DNA from: DATKLX01 sp035542155
GTDB lineage: Bacteria > Chloroflexota > Anaerolineae > Anaerolineales > Anaerolineaceae
Assembly: GCA_035542155.1 (NCBI GenBank)
Contig: DATKLX010000031.1
Coordinates: forward strand, 1-24,203
Length of the DNA stretch: 24,203 bases
Reading direction: 5' to 3'
Positions 1 to 6,530 of the stretch are shown piece after piece. The number at the start of each line of letters is the position of its first letter. The stretch's first letter is position 1. The position numbers and the translations under genes were made by a program. The notes beneath the pieces were generated by a model that worked only from the letters and a program-made list of their open reading frames with translations, did not search any database and had not been told where the DNA came from.

Positions 1-45
1 TTGGCTGTACTTGACTTCGGGCAGTTGCAGGAGGACAATGGACAT
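1..45 (-). CDS. 5' end of a leftward gene, possibly an IS transposase (partial)
   Basis: Only the first 15 codons are inside the window. Read leftward from an ATG at 45, the peptide is MSIVLLQLPEVKYSQ. A GGAGAG Shine-Dalgarno at 52-57 sits six bases before the ATG, and a good promoter lies further upstream (86-114), so a real gene start is well supported. The N-terminus resembles, from memory, the start of a transposase family common in Chloroflexota, where a short hydrophobic strand precedes a zinc ribbon. That identity is a weak inference from 15 residues. No terminal inverted repeat of an insertion sequence could be recognised between this gene and the aldolase operon. Confidence 0.45.
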   Translation of the reverse strand, partial: MSIVLLQLPEVKYSQ

Positions 46-85
46 GGCAAGCTCTCCGGTTACTCTGGCGGTCTAGGCAACTACC

Positions 86-114
86 ATAGTACCGCGAGCT
101 TGCTCTTTTTTCAA
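86..114 (-). promoter_or_regulatory. Promoter of the leftward left-edge gene
   Basis: On the minus strand TTGAAA (109-114) is separated by exactly 17 bases from TACTAT (86-91). This is a near-consensus sigma-70-type promoter, placed about 40 bases before the ATG at 45. It diverges from the deoC-operon promoter at 156-183. Confidence 0.45.
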
Positions 115-155
115 AACCTACCAGCTTTGGGACAGATACCCCTCGGGTCGGGCTA

Positions 156-183
156 TTGTATTCTGCTCTTTTTCTACTATAAT
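156..183 (+). promoter_or_regulatory. Promoter of the aldolase (deoC-like) operon
   Basis: TTGTAT (156-161), a 16-base spacer and a perfect TATAAT (178-183). The predicted start point, near 190, lies just before the tandem ACAGGATT repeats at 195-210. The arrangement matches the promoter in front of the gntR gene (also 16-base spacing, also TATAAT). This leaves a leader of about 110 bases before the aldolase ATG at 304, in which I see no recognisable riboswitch. Confidence 0.6.
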
Positions 184-194
184 AGGTTGTAGTA

Positions 195-210
195 ACAGGA
201 TTACAGGATT
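195..210 (+). promoter_or_regulatory. Tandem ACAGGATT repeat, putative GntR operator 1
   Basis: Two perfect head-to-tail copies of ACAGGATT (195-202 and 203-210) begin 12 bases after the -10 box. The same element, with the same 8-base period, occurs at 6502-6522 in front of the gntR gene. Its position over the expected transcription start suits repression by steric block. Binding by the encoded GntR protein is inferred, not shown. Confidence 0.55.
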
Positions 211-303
211 TCCCCTGGTGCCAATTCCAGATCAATAATCTCCCGTTCTTTCCGGGATAAACAATACTTTTTCAATCAAAAATCTAAAAAGGTTGTATCC
301 GCT

Positions 304-999
304 ATGATTCTAACTGTAGGTCATATTGCCGGATTGTTGGATTGTTCCTGCGTGCGAACGTACAGCTCCAAGGGAGACATTCAGGAAATGGTCAAAACCG
401 CCAGGGACTACGATATCGGCCATGTCACCGTCCTGCACTGCTTTCTACCCTACGTCCTCGATCTGCTCAAAGGCCAGACTCGCATCCAGGTGTGCGGGAA
501 TGTGAGTTTCCCTTCCGGCTCGGACCCGACATTTTTGAAGGTCATCCAGGCTAAAGACATCGTTTCCCTCGGCTGCGCGGAAATCGATATGGTCATGAAC
601 ATCGGCCTGCTCCGCTCCGGGGAGGTTTCCGCCGTCTGCGAGGATATCCGCGCCGTAGTCCAGGCTACCGGTGGCCTACCGGTGAAGGTGATTATTGAAG
701 TCCCCTATCTCAGCACCGCCGAAGTCTGCACGGCCTGCGAGATCTGTGTGGATGCGGGAGCCCAATTCGTCAAGACCAGCACCGGCTGGACAGACCGCGG
801 CACCACCATCGACGACGTCAGGCTGATCAAGTCGGTCGTCGGCGACCGCATCCAGATCAAAGCTTCAGGCGGGATCCGCAGTCTGGACACCCTGCTGGAG
901 ATGTACCGCCAGGGAGCCCGGCGCTTTGGGGTCAACCTGAGGAGCGCAAAAATGATCCTCAACGAAGCGAAATCCAGTTCAGTCGCGTTATCTGTCTGA
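304..999 (+). CDS. DeoC-family aldolase (deoxyribose-phosphate aldolase-like)
   Basis: A 231-residue TIM-barrel class I aldolase. The Schiff-base lysine is K157 in VKTSTGW. The helper lysine is K186 in IKASGGIR, and the proton-relay aspartate is D95 in EIDMVMN. All three match the catalytic triad of DeoC, which cleaves 2-deoxyribose 5-phosphate to acetaldehyde and glyceraldehyde 3-phosphate. The substrate-facing N-terminal half is unusual. The family's IDHTLL motif is replaced by LLDCSCVRTY (residues 11-20), and the usual VCVNP strand by VTVLHCF. Chemistry is therefore secure but the substrate is not. It is the first gene of an operon with a sugar kinase 32 bases downstream, so it may cleave a phosphorylated deoxy- or keto-sugar. 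Start: ATG at 304, with only a weak AAAGG upstream. Confidence 0.85.
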   Translation: MILTVGHIAGLLDCSCVRTYSSKGDIQEMVKTARDYDIGHVTVLHCFLPYVLDLLKGQTRIQVCGNVSFPSGSDPTFLKVIQAKDIVSLGCAEIDMVMNIGLLRSGEVSAVCEDIRAVVQATGGLPVKVIIEVPYLSTAEVCTACEICVDAGAQFVKTSTGWTDRGTTIDDVRLIKSVVGDRIQIKASGGIRSLDTLLEMYRQGARRFGVNLRSAKMILNEAKSSSVALSV

Positions 1000-1031
1000 T
1001 TCGTATCCTACCAGGGAGAAACGGAAGAACC

Positions 1032-2570
1032 ATGAGCATAAAAATCATTTCATTCGATCTGGGCACCGGGGGGAACAAGGCTTCTTTGTACAATGTAGAT
1101 GGGAAATGCCTGGCAACGGCATTTGTCCCTTATGACACCTACTACCCCCAGGTTGGCTGGCACGAGCAGTGCCCCGAGGACTGGTGGCGCGCCGTGGTAG
1201 AGAGCACTCAGGAGTTGCTCCAAAAAAGCGACGAAACACCTGAGAACATCAAATGCCTGGCGATTTCCGGACACAGCCTGGGAGCCGTCCCGATCGACAA
1301 AAACGGCCAGCTCGTCCGCGACGCCACGCCGATCTGGTCAGATATCCGCGCTCAAAAGGAGGTCGCCGATTTCTTCACCCGCGTCGACCCGACCGATTGG
1401 TACCTGACTACCGGCAACGGCTTCCCTGCCGCCTGCTATACGATCTTCAAGATCATGTGGTACCGGAACAACGAGCCGGAGATGTTTGCCCAAATTGATA
1501 AGATCCTGGGGACCAAGGATTACATCAACTTCAAGCTGACAGGCGTGGCCAAAACGGACTTCTCCTACGCCTCGGGGTGCGGAGTCTACAACCTCAAAGA
1601 GTGGCGCTACCAGCCTGAATTCATCGCCGCCAGCGGGATCTCCCCCGACCTCTTCCCCGAGATCGTGCCCTCGACCGAAATCCTGGGTACGTTGACCCCC
1701 CAGGCCGCCTGGGACCTGAGATTGAGCCCGGAGGTGAAAGTGGTCTGCGGCGGCGTGGACAACTCCTGCATGGCGCTGGGTGCCAAAAACATCAAGGACG
1801 GCCGCGTCTATACCTCCCTGGGCTCCTCCGCCTGGATTGCGGTGTCTTCCGAGCAGCCGGTCCTCGACCCTGAGCGGAAACCCTATGTCTTTGCCCACGT
1901 CATTCCAGGGATGTTCACCTCGGCGGTGAGCATCTTCTCCGCCGGAACCTCGTTCAAATGGGTCAAGGAGAATATCTGCACCGAGCTGGCTGCCGAGGCG
2001 GAGACCACGAACCAGGACCCCTACGTCATGATGGACGGCCTGGCCGAATTTGCCCCCATCGGCTCCAATAAGCTCCTCTTCAACCCCAGCCTGGCTGGCG
2101 GCACCTCCCAGGACGCCAGCGTCCACATCCGCGGGGCGTACCTGGGGTTGGACCTGAAGCATGGCAAAGCCGACCTTGTCCGCGCTGCCATGGAAGGCAT
2201 CGCTATGAACCTGCGCCTGCGCCTCGACCTGCTGCGCAAGTACACCCAGATCGAGGATGAGATCCTCTTCGTCGGCGGGGGAAGTAAAAGCCCGCTCTAC
2301 CGCCGCATATTCGCCGACGTTTATAACACAAAGGTGCTCAAAACCAACGTCGACCAGGACGCCGCCGCCCTGGGCGCGGCTGCCATCGCCGCGGTCGGCT
2401 GCGGCTATTGGGACAGCTTCGCCAGAATCGACGAGATCCACCAGACTATCGAAGTGATCTCCCCAAACCCCGAAAACAACCGCAAATACGAAAAACTCCT
2501 TCCCATCTTCGAGTTCGCCGCTGAGTGCCAGGCAAAAATCAGCGATGCGTTGCACGAAGTCGAGCTGTAA
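1032..2570 (+). CDS. FGGY-family carbohydrate kinase (xylulokinase-like)
   Basis: A 512-residue two-domain kinase of normal length for the FGGY family, which phosphorylates sugars or polyols with ATP. The first phosphate-binding loop is FDLGTGGNKASLY (residues 8-20). WSDIR (102-106) is the usual substrate-contact motif. The catalytic base is D243 in CGGVDNSCMALG, followed by the SLGSSAW loop (262-268). The C-terminal adenosine motif appears as VGGGSKSPLY and then ALGAAA. The substrate cannot be read from sequence; xylulose, ribulose, erythritol and glycerol kinases all share these motifs. It follows the aldolase by 32 bases and precedes the isomerase by 36 bases, so all are probably co-transcribed. 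A second, dissimilar FGGY kinase lies at 7461-9011, so two phosphorylation steps or two substrates are likely. Confidence 0.9.
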   Translation: MSIKIISFDLGTGGNKASLYNVDGKCLATAFVPYDTYYPQVGWHEQCPEDWWRAVVESTQELLQKSDETPENIKCLAISGHSLGAVPIDKNGQLVRDATPIWSDIRAQKEVADFFTRVDPTDWYLTTGNGFPAACYTIFKIMWYRNNEPEMFAQIDKILGTKDYINFKLTGVAKTDFSYASGCGVYNLKEWRYQPEFIAASGISPDLFPEIVPSTEILGTLTPQAAWDLRLSPEVKVVCGGVDNSCMALGAKNIKDGRVYTSLGSSAWIAVSSEQPVLDPERKPYVFAHVIPGMFTSAVSIFSAGTSFKWVKENICTELAAEAETTNQDPYVMMDGLAEFAPIGSNKLLFNPSLAGGTSQDASVHIRGAYLGLDLKHGKADLVRAAMEGIAMNLRLRLDLLRKYTQIEDEILFVGGGSKSPLYRRIFADVYNTKVLKTNVDQDAAALGAAAIAAVGCGYWDSFARIDEIHQTIEVISPNPENNRKYEKLLPIFEFAAECQAKISDALHEVEL

Positions 2571-2606
2571 GCCAGATCTATTTAAACATCAGAAAGGATC
2601 AGGACC

Positions 2607-3578
2607 ATGAGAATAGGAATCTTTACCGCAACGTATCTGGACATGTCCTTGGAAGAGGTCTGCAAGTTTGCCTCGGGGTTGGGTTATGAGGCTGCCGAAA
2701 TCCCGGCCTTTGCGGGCAACCCGCATCTCGACATTGAGGAAATCGTTAAGGGGAACAATGCTAAAAATCTGAAAAAGATGGTCAACAGCTACGGGATGAT
2801 CATTTCCGCCCTGGCCAATCATCCCGAAGGGCAGTTGGTGCTCGGTCCGTATGGGAAAGATACCGACGCCATCGCCCCGGGCACCAAAGAGGAAAAGATC
2901 CGCTGTGGAATGGAGCGGATGATTAAGACCGCCCAGGCCGCCAGCGCCCTCGAGGTGCCGGTCGTCACCGGCTTCATCGGCTGCGAGAATTTCGGCCGCT
3001 TCTTCCCCTGGCCCTATTCGAAGGGCTGGTCGGACATGGAAGAAGAATTCGTCGAGCGCTGGAGCAAGATCCTCGATAAATTTGGCGAGTACGGCGTCAA
3101 ATTCGCTCACGAGCCCCACCCCAACGAGCTGGTCTATAACATCGAGACGGCTGTGCGCAGCGTCGAGCTGATGGGCGGGCGCAAGGAATGGGGCTTCAAC
3201 TTCGACCCGGCCAACCTGATCTACATGGGCGTCGAGGTCCAGAACTTCATCGACCGCCTCGGCGATCGCATCTTCCACGTCCACGCTAAAGACGGCGAGC
3301 TCGTTTCCCACAACCTCAGCCGCTCCGGGATGATCCCTCAGGGCGACTGGCAGCGCCTGGACCGCGGTTTCCGCTTCCGTATCCCGGGCTGGGGATCGGT
3401 GCCGTGGAAGAAGGTCATCACCGAGTTGTCTCTCATCGGCTATGACTACGTGATGAGCTACGAGCACGAGGATGTCACCATGAGCCGCCAGGACGGGATC
3501 ACCAAGACGATCGCCTTCCTCAAACCCTTGATGATTGAGAAGCCTTACGAAGGCCGGCACGACGTTCTGTTCAACTAA
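2607..3578 (+). CDS. Sugar phosphate isomerase/epimerase (xylose-isomerase-like TIM barrel)
   Basis: A 323-residue protein of the AP-endonuclease-2 superfamily, which includes IolE/IolI, tagatose epimerases and related sugar isomerases. Metal-binding residues appear in order: E169 in HEPHP, D200 in FNFDPANL, H226 in FHVHAKD and E286 in SYEHED. The sequence opens with MRIGIFTATY, the expected first strand, and is complete. It probably interconverts an aldose and a ketose, or epimerises a keto-sugar, using a divalent metal. The insert around 231-262, rich in aromatic and arginine residues, may shape substrate choice. Start: ATG at 2607 after an AAAGGA Shine-Dalgarno. It sits between the kinase and a zinc dehydrogenase in the same operon. 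Confidence 0.85.
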   Translation: MRIGIFTATYLDMSLEEVCKFASGLGYEAAEIPAFAGNPHLDIEEIVKGNNAKNLKKMVNSYGMIISALANHPEGQLVLGPYGKDTDAIAPGTKEEKIRCGMERMIKTAQAASALEVPVVTGFIGCENFGRFFPWPYSKGWSDMEEEFVERWSKILDKFGEYGVKFAHEPHPNELVYNIETAVRSVELMGGRKEWGFNFDPANLIYMGVEVQNFIDRLGDRIFHVHAKDGELVSHNLSRSGMIPQGDWQRLDRGFRFRIPGWGSVPWKKVITELSLIGYDYVMSYEHEDVTMSRQDGITKTIAFLKPLMIEKPYEGRHDVLFN

Positions 3579-3602
3579 GAATATCAAAAAGGAGAATATT
3601 CA

Positions 3603-4661
3603 ATGGCTGACACAATGAAAGCTGCCGTATTTGAGAAACCGGGCGTCGTGGTTGTCAAGCAGATCCCTGTACCCGAGATAGATGACGATGAAGTCCTGAT
3701 CAAGGTGAAATACACCGGCATCTGTGGGACCGATTGGAGCATTTACAACGGCTGGTACTCCGCCGATAAGCTCCCCATGGTCCCCGGCCACGAGTTCTCT
3801 GGCGTGATCGCCAAAGTCGGCAAAAATGCTCGTAACCTGAAAGAGGGCGACCGGGTCACCGCCGACATTAACATGGGCTGCGGTACCTGTTTCTACTGCA
3901 GAAAAGGCGAAAAATTGCTCTGTAACGAGTTTACCCAACTGGGGATTCACACCAACGGGACCTACGCCGAGTATGTCAAGGCTCCCTGGGAGCAGGTCCA
4001 CATCCTCCCCGCCAACCTCAGCTTTGAGGCCGGTGCGTTCATCGAGCCTGTCTCCTGCGTGATCCATGCCGCCAAAGCCATGAACGCGCGTCTGGCCAGC
4101 AGCCTGGTGATCATCGGCTGCGGATTGGGCGTGCTCCACGCGCGGATGGGCGTCCTGCGCGCCTGCGCGCCCGTGATCGTCGTCGGCGATAATGCCCGGC
4201 GCTTGAGCCTGGCCAAAGAGATGGGCGCGGATTGCATCCTGAACGTCCACGACGTCCAGGATCCCGTGGCCGAGGTGATCAAGCTGACCGGCGGGCGCGG
4301 CGCCGATTACGTCATCGAGGCGGTTGGTAAGACGGCAACCTATGAGCAGGCCTTCAAGATGCTCCGCCGCGGCGGGACGCTTTCTGCTTTCGGCATCACC
4401 GGCGAGTTCGACACCATCCCGGTCCGGCCGTATGAATTCGTCCTGGGCGAGAAGAAGGTCACCGGCTCTTGCGCTGGCGTCGGCAGCGACTGGACCGACG
4501 CCATGACCCTCATCTCCGAGGGCCGCATCACCCCCGAGCCGCTCTTCTCGATGAAGGTCCCCCTGGAAGACCTCGAGTGGGCTCTCCACGAGCTGCGCCG
4601 TAACCCGGACCTGTTCAAGATTTTTGTCTCCCCCGATATCACCCAGCGAGAAATCCTCTAA
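3603..4661 (+). CDS. Zinc-dependent medium-chain alcohol/polyol dehydrogenase
   Basis: A 352-residue MDR-family dehydrogenase related to sorbitol, threonine and (R,R)-butanediol dehydrogenases. Catalytic zinc ligands are C41 (GICGTD), H63-E64 (PGHE) and E148 (FIEP). The structural zinc lobe is intact, with cysteines at 93, 96, 99 and 107. The dinucleotide loop is GCGLG (172-176), where most relatives have GAGPIG; this glycine-rich variant should still bind NAD(P). The enzyme should oxidise a secondary hydroxyl of a polyol or sugar acid to a ketone. Start: ATG at 3603, nine bases after AAGGAG. The gene ends 67 bases before the VOC gene, and that gap contains a perfect 28-base palindrome. Confidence 0.9.
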   Translation: MADTMKAAVFEKPGVVVVKQIPVPEIDDDEVLIKVKYTGICGTDWSIYNGWYSADKLPMVPGHEFSGVIAKVGKNARNLKEGDRVTADINMGCGTCFYCRKGEKLLCNEFTQLGIHTNGTYAEYVKAPWEQVHILPANLSFEAGAFIEPVSCVIHAAKAMNARLASSLVIIGCGLGVLHARMGVLRACAPVIVVGDNARRLSLAKEMGADCILNVHDVQDPVAEVIKLTGGRGADYVIEAVGKTATYEQAFKMLRRGGTLSAFGITGEFDTIPVRPYEFVLGEKKVTGSCAGVGSDWTDAMTLISEGRITPEPLFSMKVPLEDLEWALHELRRNPDLFKIFVSPDITQREIL

Positions 4662-4674
4662 GCCAACCGGAGCC

Positions 4675-4702
4675 TGCGGCCCATCTCCGGAGATGGGCCG
4701 CA
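4675..4702. repeat. Perfect 28-bp palindrome between dehydrogenase and VOC genes
   Basis: TGCGGCCCATCTCC (4675-4688) is followed immediately by its exact reverse complement (4689-4702). As RNA it would fold into a very stable GC-rich hairpin of about 12 base pairs with a tight loop. The following bases (AGTAAAATCA) contain no uridine run, so it is not a canonical intrinsic terminator. It may instead act as an RNA-stability or partial-termination element that lowers expression of the last two genes of the operon, or as a protein-binding site. Confidence 0.7.
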
Positions 4703-4728
4703 AGTAAAATCATAAGGACCTTTTTCCC

Positions 4729-5118
4729 TTGAGAATCAACAGCATCGATCACATCGCCATCAACGTGCGGAATATACAGAAATCGCGAGATTTCTACGGG
4801 CGCGTTCTTGGCTTCAAACCCCTTCAATCCGTGGACTGCGGCGAATTTATCATTCACTATTTCCAGTCGCCGCACAGCTCTCGATTGGAGCTGTTTGAAT
4901 ACATGACCGGCCAGCCGGATCTCCCCAGGGTAGAAAGCGCCGTTGGCCTCAGGCACCTGGCTTTTGAGGTCACGGATGTGGCCGCCCACGAACAGGTCTT
5001 GCGCACGGAAGGCGTCGATATTATTCTCTCGACCTGCGATCTACCCAATCTGGGCGCGCGGGTGCTTTTATTCCTTGACCCTAACGGCGTGACGCTGGAA
5101 TTTTGCGAAAAACTTTGA
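4729..5118 (+). CDS. VOC-superfamily metalloprotein (glyoxalase/dioxygenase fold)
   Basis: A 129-residue protein with two beta-alpha-beta-beta-beta modules. The four expected metal ligands of glyoxalase-type VOC proteins are all present: H8 (IDHIAI), E54 (LELFEY), H76 (LRHLAFE) and E124 (GVTLEF). The hallmark DFYGRVLGF (21-29) and FLDPNGVTLEF (115-125) segments are clear. Members include glyoxalase I, methylmalonyl-CoA epimerase and ring-cleaving dioxygenases. Within this catabolic operon an epimerase or isomerase acting on a keto-sugar product, or clearance of a reactive aldehyde, is plausible, but the substrate is unknown. The start is TTG at 4729, preceded by AAGGA at 4714-4718; no in-frame ATG would keep the first strand with H8. 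Confidence 0.8.
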   Translation: MRINSIDHIAINVRNIQKSRDFYGRVLGFKPLQSVDCGEFIIHYFQSPHSSRLELFEYMTGQPDLPRVESAVGLRHLAFEVTDVAAHEQVLRTEGVDIILSTCDLPNLGARVLLFLDPNGVTLEFCEKL

Positions 5119-5127
5119 TCCTCATCT

Positions 5128-5165
5128 CGTGTAGGGGCGAAGCGGTGCATTGCCAGGCCCCCATC
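5128..5165. repeat. Possible fragment of a dispersed intergenic repeat
   Basis: The stretch starts GTGTAGGGGCGAAGCGG and continues to a GGCCCCC. Sequences of the form GTAGGGGCGAAG...CGCCCC recur between genes in many Chloroflexota genomes. Only one degenerate copy is seen here, so this rests on recollection and weak GGGGC/GCCCC symmetry. It sits between the VOC gene and the flavoprotein gene. Confidence 0.2.
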
Positions 5166-5220
5166 ATCAACGGCCAGCATCGCCCTCCCGCTGATGACCC
5201 TTATTTTCCAGGAGGTAGCA

Positions 5221-6462
5221 ATGGACAATAAACAAATCCTTCTTTCCCCGATCAAGATTGGCACCCGTACTTCTCAGAACCGTTTTTTCATGCAGGCCAT
5301 GGAGTGTACCGACGCTGATGACGACGGCAATCCCACCGACCTGACCTGCCGCCGCTACGAGAACCTGTTCCGCGGCGAGGCCGGGCTGGTCAGCCTGGAA
5401 GCCATCTCGATCACCGACAAACACCGCGCCCGGCTGAACCAGTTGATGATCATGCAGAAGAACGTCAGGCCGCTGGCTGAATTTGTGAAACACCTGCGTG
5501 AGATCAACCCCAGAACCCTGTTTATCTTCCAGTTGACCCACTCCGGCGAGCTAAGCAATCCCGATTTCTCCCGCCGGATCTCAGTCAAGCCCCTGCCTAC
5601 CTTCGATGCCGAGGTCTTTACGGAAGAGGAGTTCGAACAGGTCATGGCCGAATTTGTCCTTGCCGCCCAGATCGCCCACGACGTCGGCGCGGACGGGATC
5701 GATATGAAGCTCTGCCATGGCTACCTGGGCTCGCAGATCCTCCGCCCCTATAACGACCGCAAGTGGAAGTACGGCGGCCCCTGGGAAAACCGCCGCCAGT
5801 TCGCCTTCGACCTGTACGAGCGCATCCAGAAAGCCGTCAACGACAAAGATTTCCTCATCGGGTCCAAGATCTCGGCCTGGGAAGGCTTCCCCGGCGGTTT
5901 CGGCACCGCTGGCCCAGATACCCCGGTTATCGACCTGAGCGAGCCGATCGACCTGATCAAAGGTCTGGAAGAGCGCGGCGCGCAGTATTTCATCCAATCC
6001 GCGGGCAGCCCGTCGATCACCGTCAGCCTCACCCAGGCCGATAAGAGCGCGCCATACTTTGCCTATCTGCACCAGTATTTCTCCAGGGTCTTCCGCGACA
6101 ACCTCAAACCCGAGACGGTCGTGATCGGCTCCAACTATTCCGTGTTCCGCGATGGCCGCAACGGGCTCTGCGCTGTAGCCCAGGAAGACAGCTCTCTGTT
6201 TGCCTACGGCGCGAAGAATATCCACAGCGGGGTGACCGATATGATCGCCCTCGGCCGGCAGTCCTTCGCCGACCCGTTGCTGCCGTTGAAATACCGCGAA
6301 GGCCACGAGAAGGAGATCAACTGGTGCACAGCGTGCGATAACTGCCTCGAGCTGCTCATCCGCCAGCGGCCGATCGGCTGCTGCACCTACAACAAGTTCT
6401 ACACCCAGACCCTGGTACGCACCCGCAAAGAAAAGGGAAAGCTCAAGGTCATGCACACATAG
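5221..6462 (+). CDS. Old-yellow-enzyme-family NADH:flavin oxidoreductase with C-terminal Fe-S cysteines
   Basis: A 413-residue FMN TIM-barrel protein. Family motifs are QLTHSGELS, HGYLGSQILRPYND and YGGPWENRRQF. After the barrel comes a cysteine cluster near the C-terminus with spacing C-x2-C-x2-C-x11-C. This resembles the 4Fe-4S site of 2,4-dienoyl-CoA reductase and trimethylamine dehydrogenase. The C-terminal FAD/NAD domains of those enzymes are absent, so the protein ends shortly after the cluster. It may reduce or oxidise an unsaturated or cyclic intermediate, with electrons passing through the cluster. The start at 5221 is chosen over an in-frame ATG at 5194 because GGAGG at 5211-5215 is ideally placed. 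It is the last gene of the first operon. Confidence 0.85.
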   Translation: MDNKQILLSPIKIGTRTSQNRFFMQAMECTDADDDGNPTDLTCRRYENLFRGEAGLVSLEAISITDKHRARLNQLMIMQKNVRPLAEFVKHLREINPRTLFIFQLTHSGELSNPDFSRRISVKPLPTFDAEVFTEEEFEQVMAEFVLAAQIAHDVGADGIDMKLCHGYLGSQILRPYNDRKWKYGGPWENRRQFAFDLYERIQKAVNDKDFLIGSKISAWEGFPGGFGTAGPDTPVIDLSEPIDLIKGLEERGAQYFIQSAGSPSITVSLTQADKSAPYFAYLHQYFSRVFRDNLKPETVVIGSNYSVFRDGRNGLCAVAQEDSSLFAYGAKNIHSGVTDMIALGRQSFADPLLPLKYREGHEKEINWCTACDNCLELLIRQRPIGCCTYNKFYTQTLVRTRKEKGKLKVMHT

Positions 6463-6467
6463 AGGGA

Positions 6468-6495
6468 TTGAATTCTTGAAGAACTAGGCTATAAT
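6468..6495 (+). promoter_or_regulatory. Promoter of the gntR operon
   Basis: TTGAAT (6468-6473), a 16-base spacer and a perfect TATAAT (6490-6495), immediately after the stop of the flavoprotein gene. The predicted start point falls on the ACAGGA repeats at 6502. The architecture matches the promoter at 156-183. Confidence 0.6.
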
Positions 6496-6501
6496 GTCAT
6501 T

Positions 6502-6522
6502 ACAGGACTACAGGATAACAGG
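6502..6522 (+). promoter_or_regulatory. Tandem ACAGGA repeat, putative GntR operator 2
   Basis: Three head-to-tail units with 8-base period: ACAGGACT (6502-6509), ACAGGATA (6510-6517) and ACAGG (6518-6522). They lie between the -10 box and the gntR ATG at 6531, so a bound repressor would block its own transcription. The last unit may also serve as the Shine-Dalgarno for gntR, since no better one is present. The element matches the pair at 195-210. Confidence 0.6.
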
Positions 6523-6530
6523 CCATTCCA

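Noticed and set aside
1..192. Rightward open frame of 63 codons at the left edge
   Set aside because: It runs through two promoters and has no family resemblance; the leftward start at 45 with Shine-Dalgarno and promoter is better supported.
1338..2555. Long leftward open frame (405 codons) opposite the first FGGY kinase
   Set aside because: It is the antisense shadow of a GC-rich gene; its translation is rich in V, D, G and A with no motif, while the plus strand encodes a full FGGY kinase with all motifs.
2589..4703. Leftward open frames opposite the isomerase and zinc dehydrogenase
   Set aside because: Antisense shadows caused by third-position GC bias; no start signals and no recognisable domains.
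5581..6456. Leftward open frame opposite the flavoprotein gene
   Set aside because: Mirror of a strongly supported OYE-family gene; no motifs and no ribosome-binding site.
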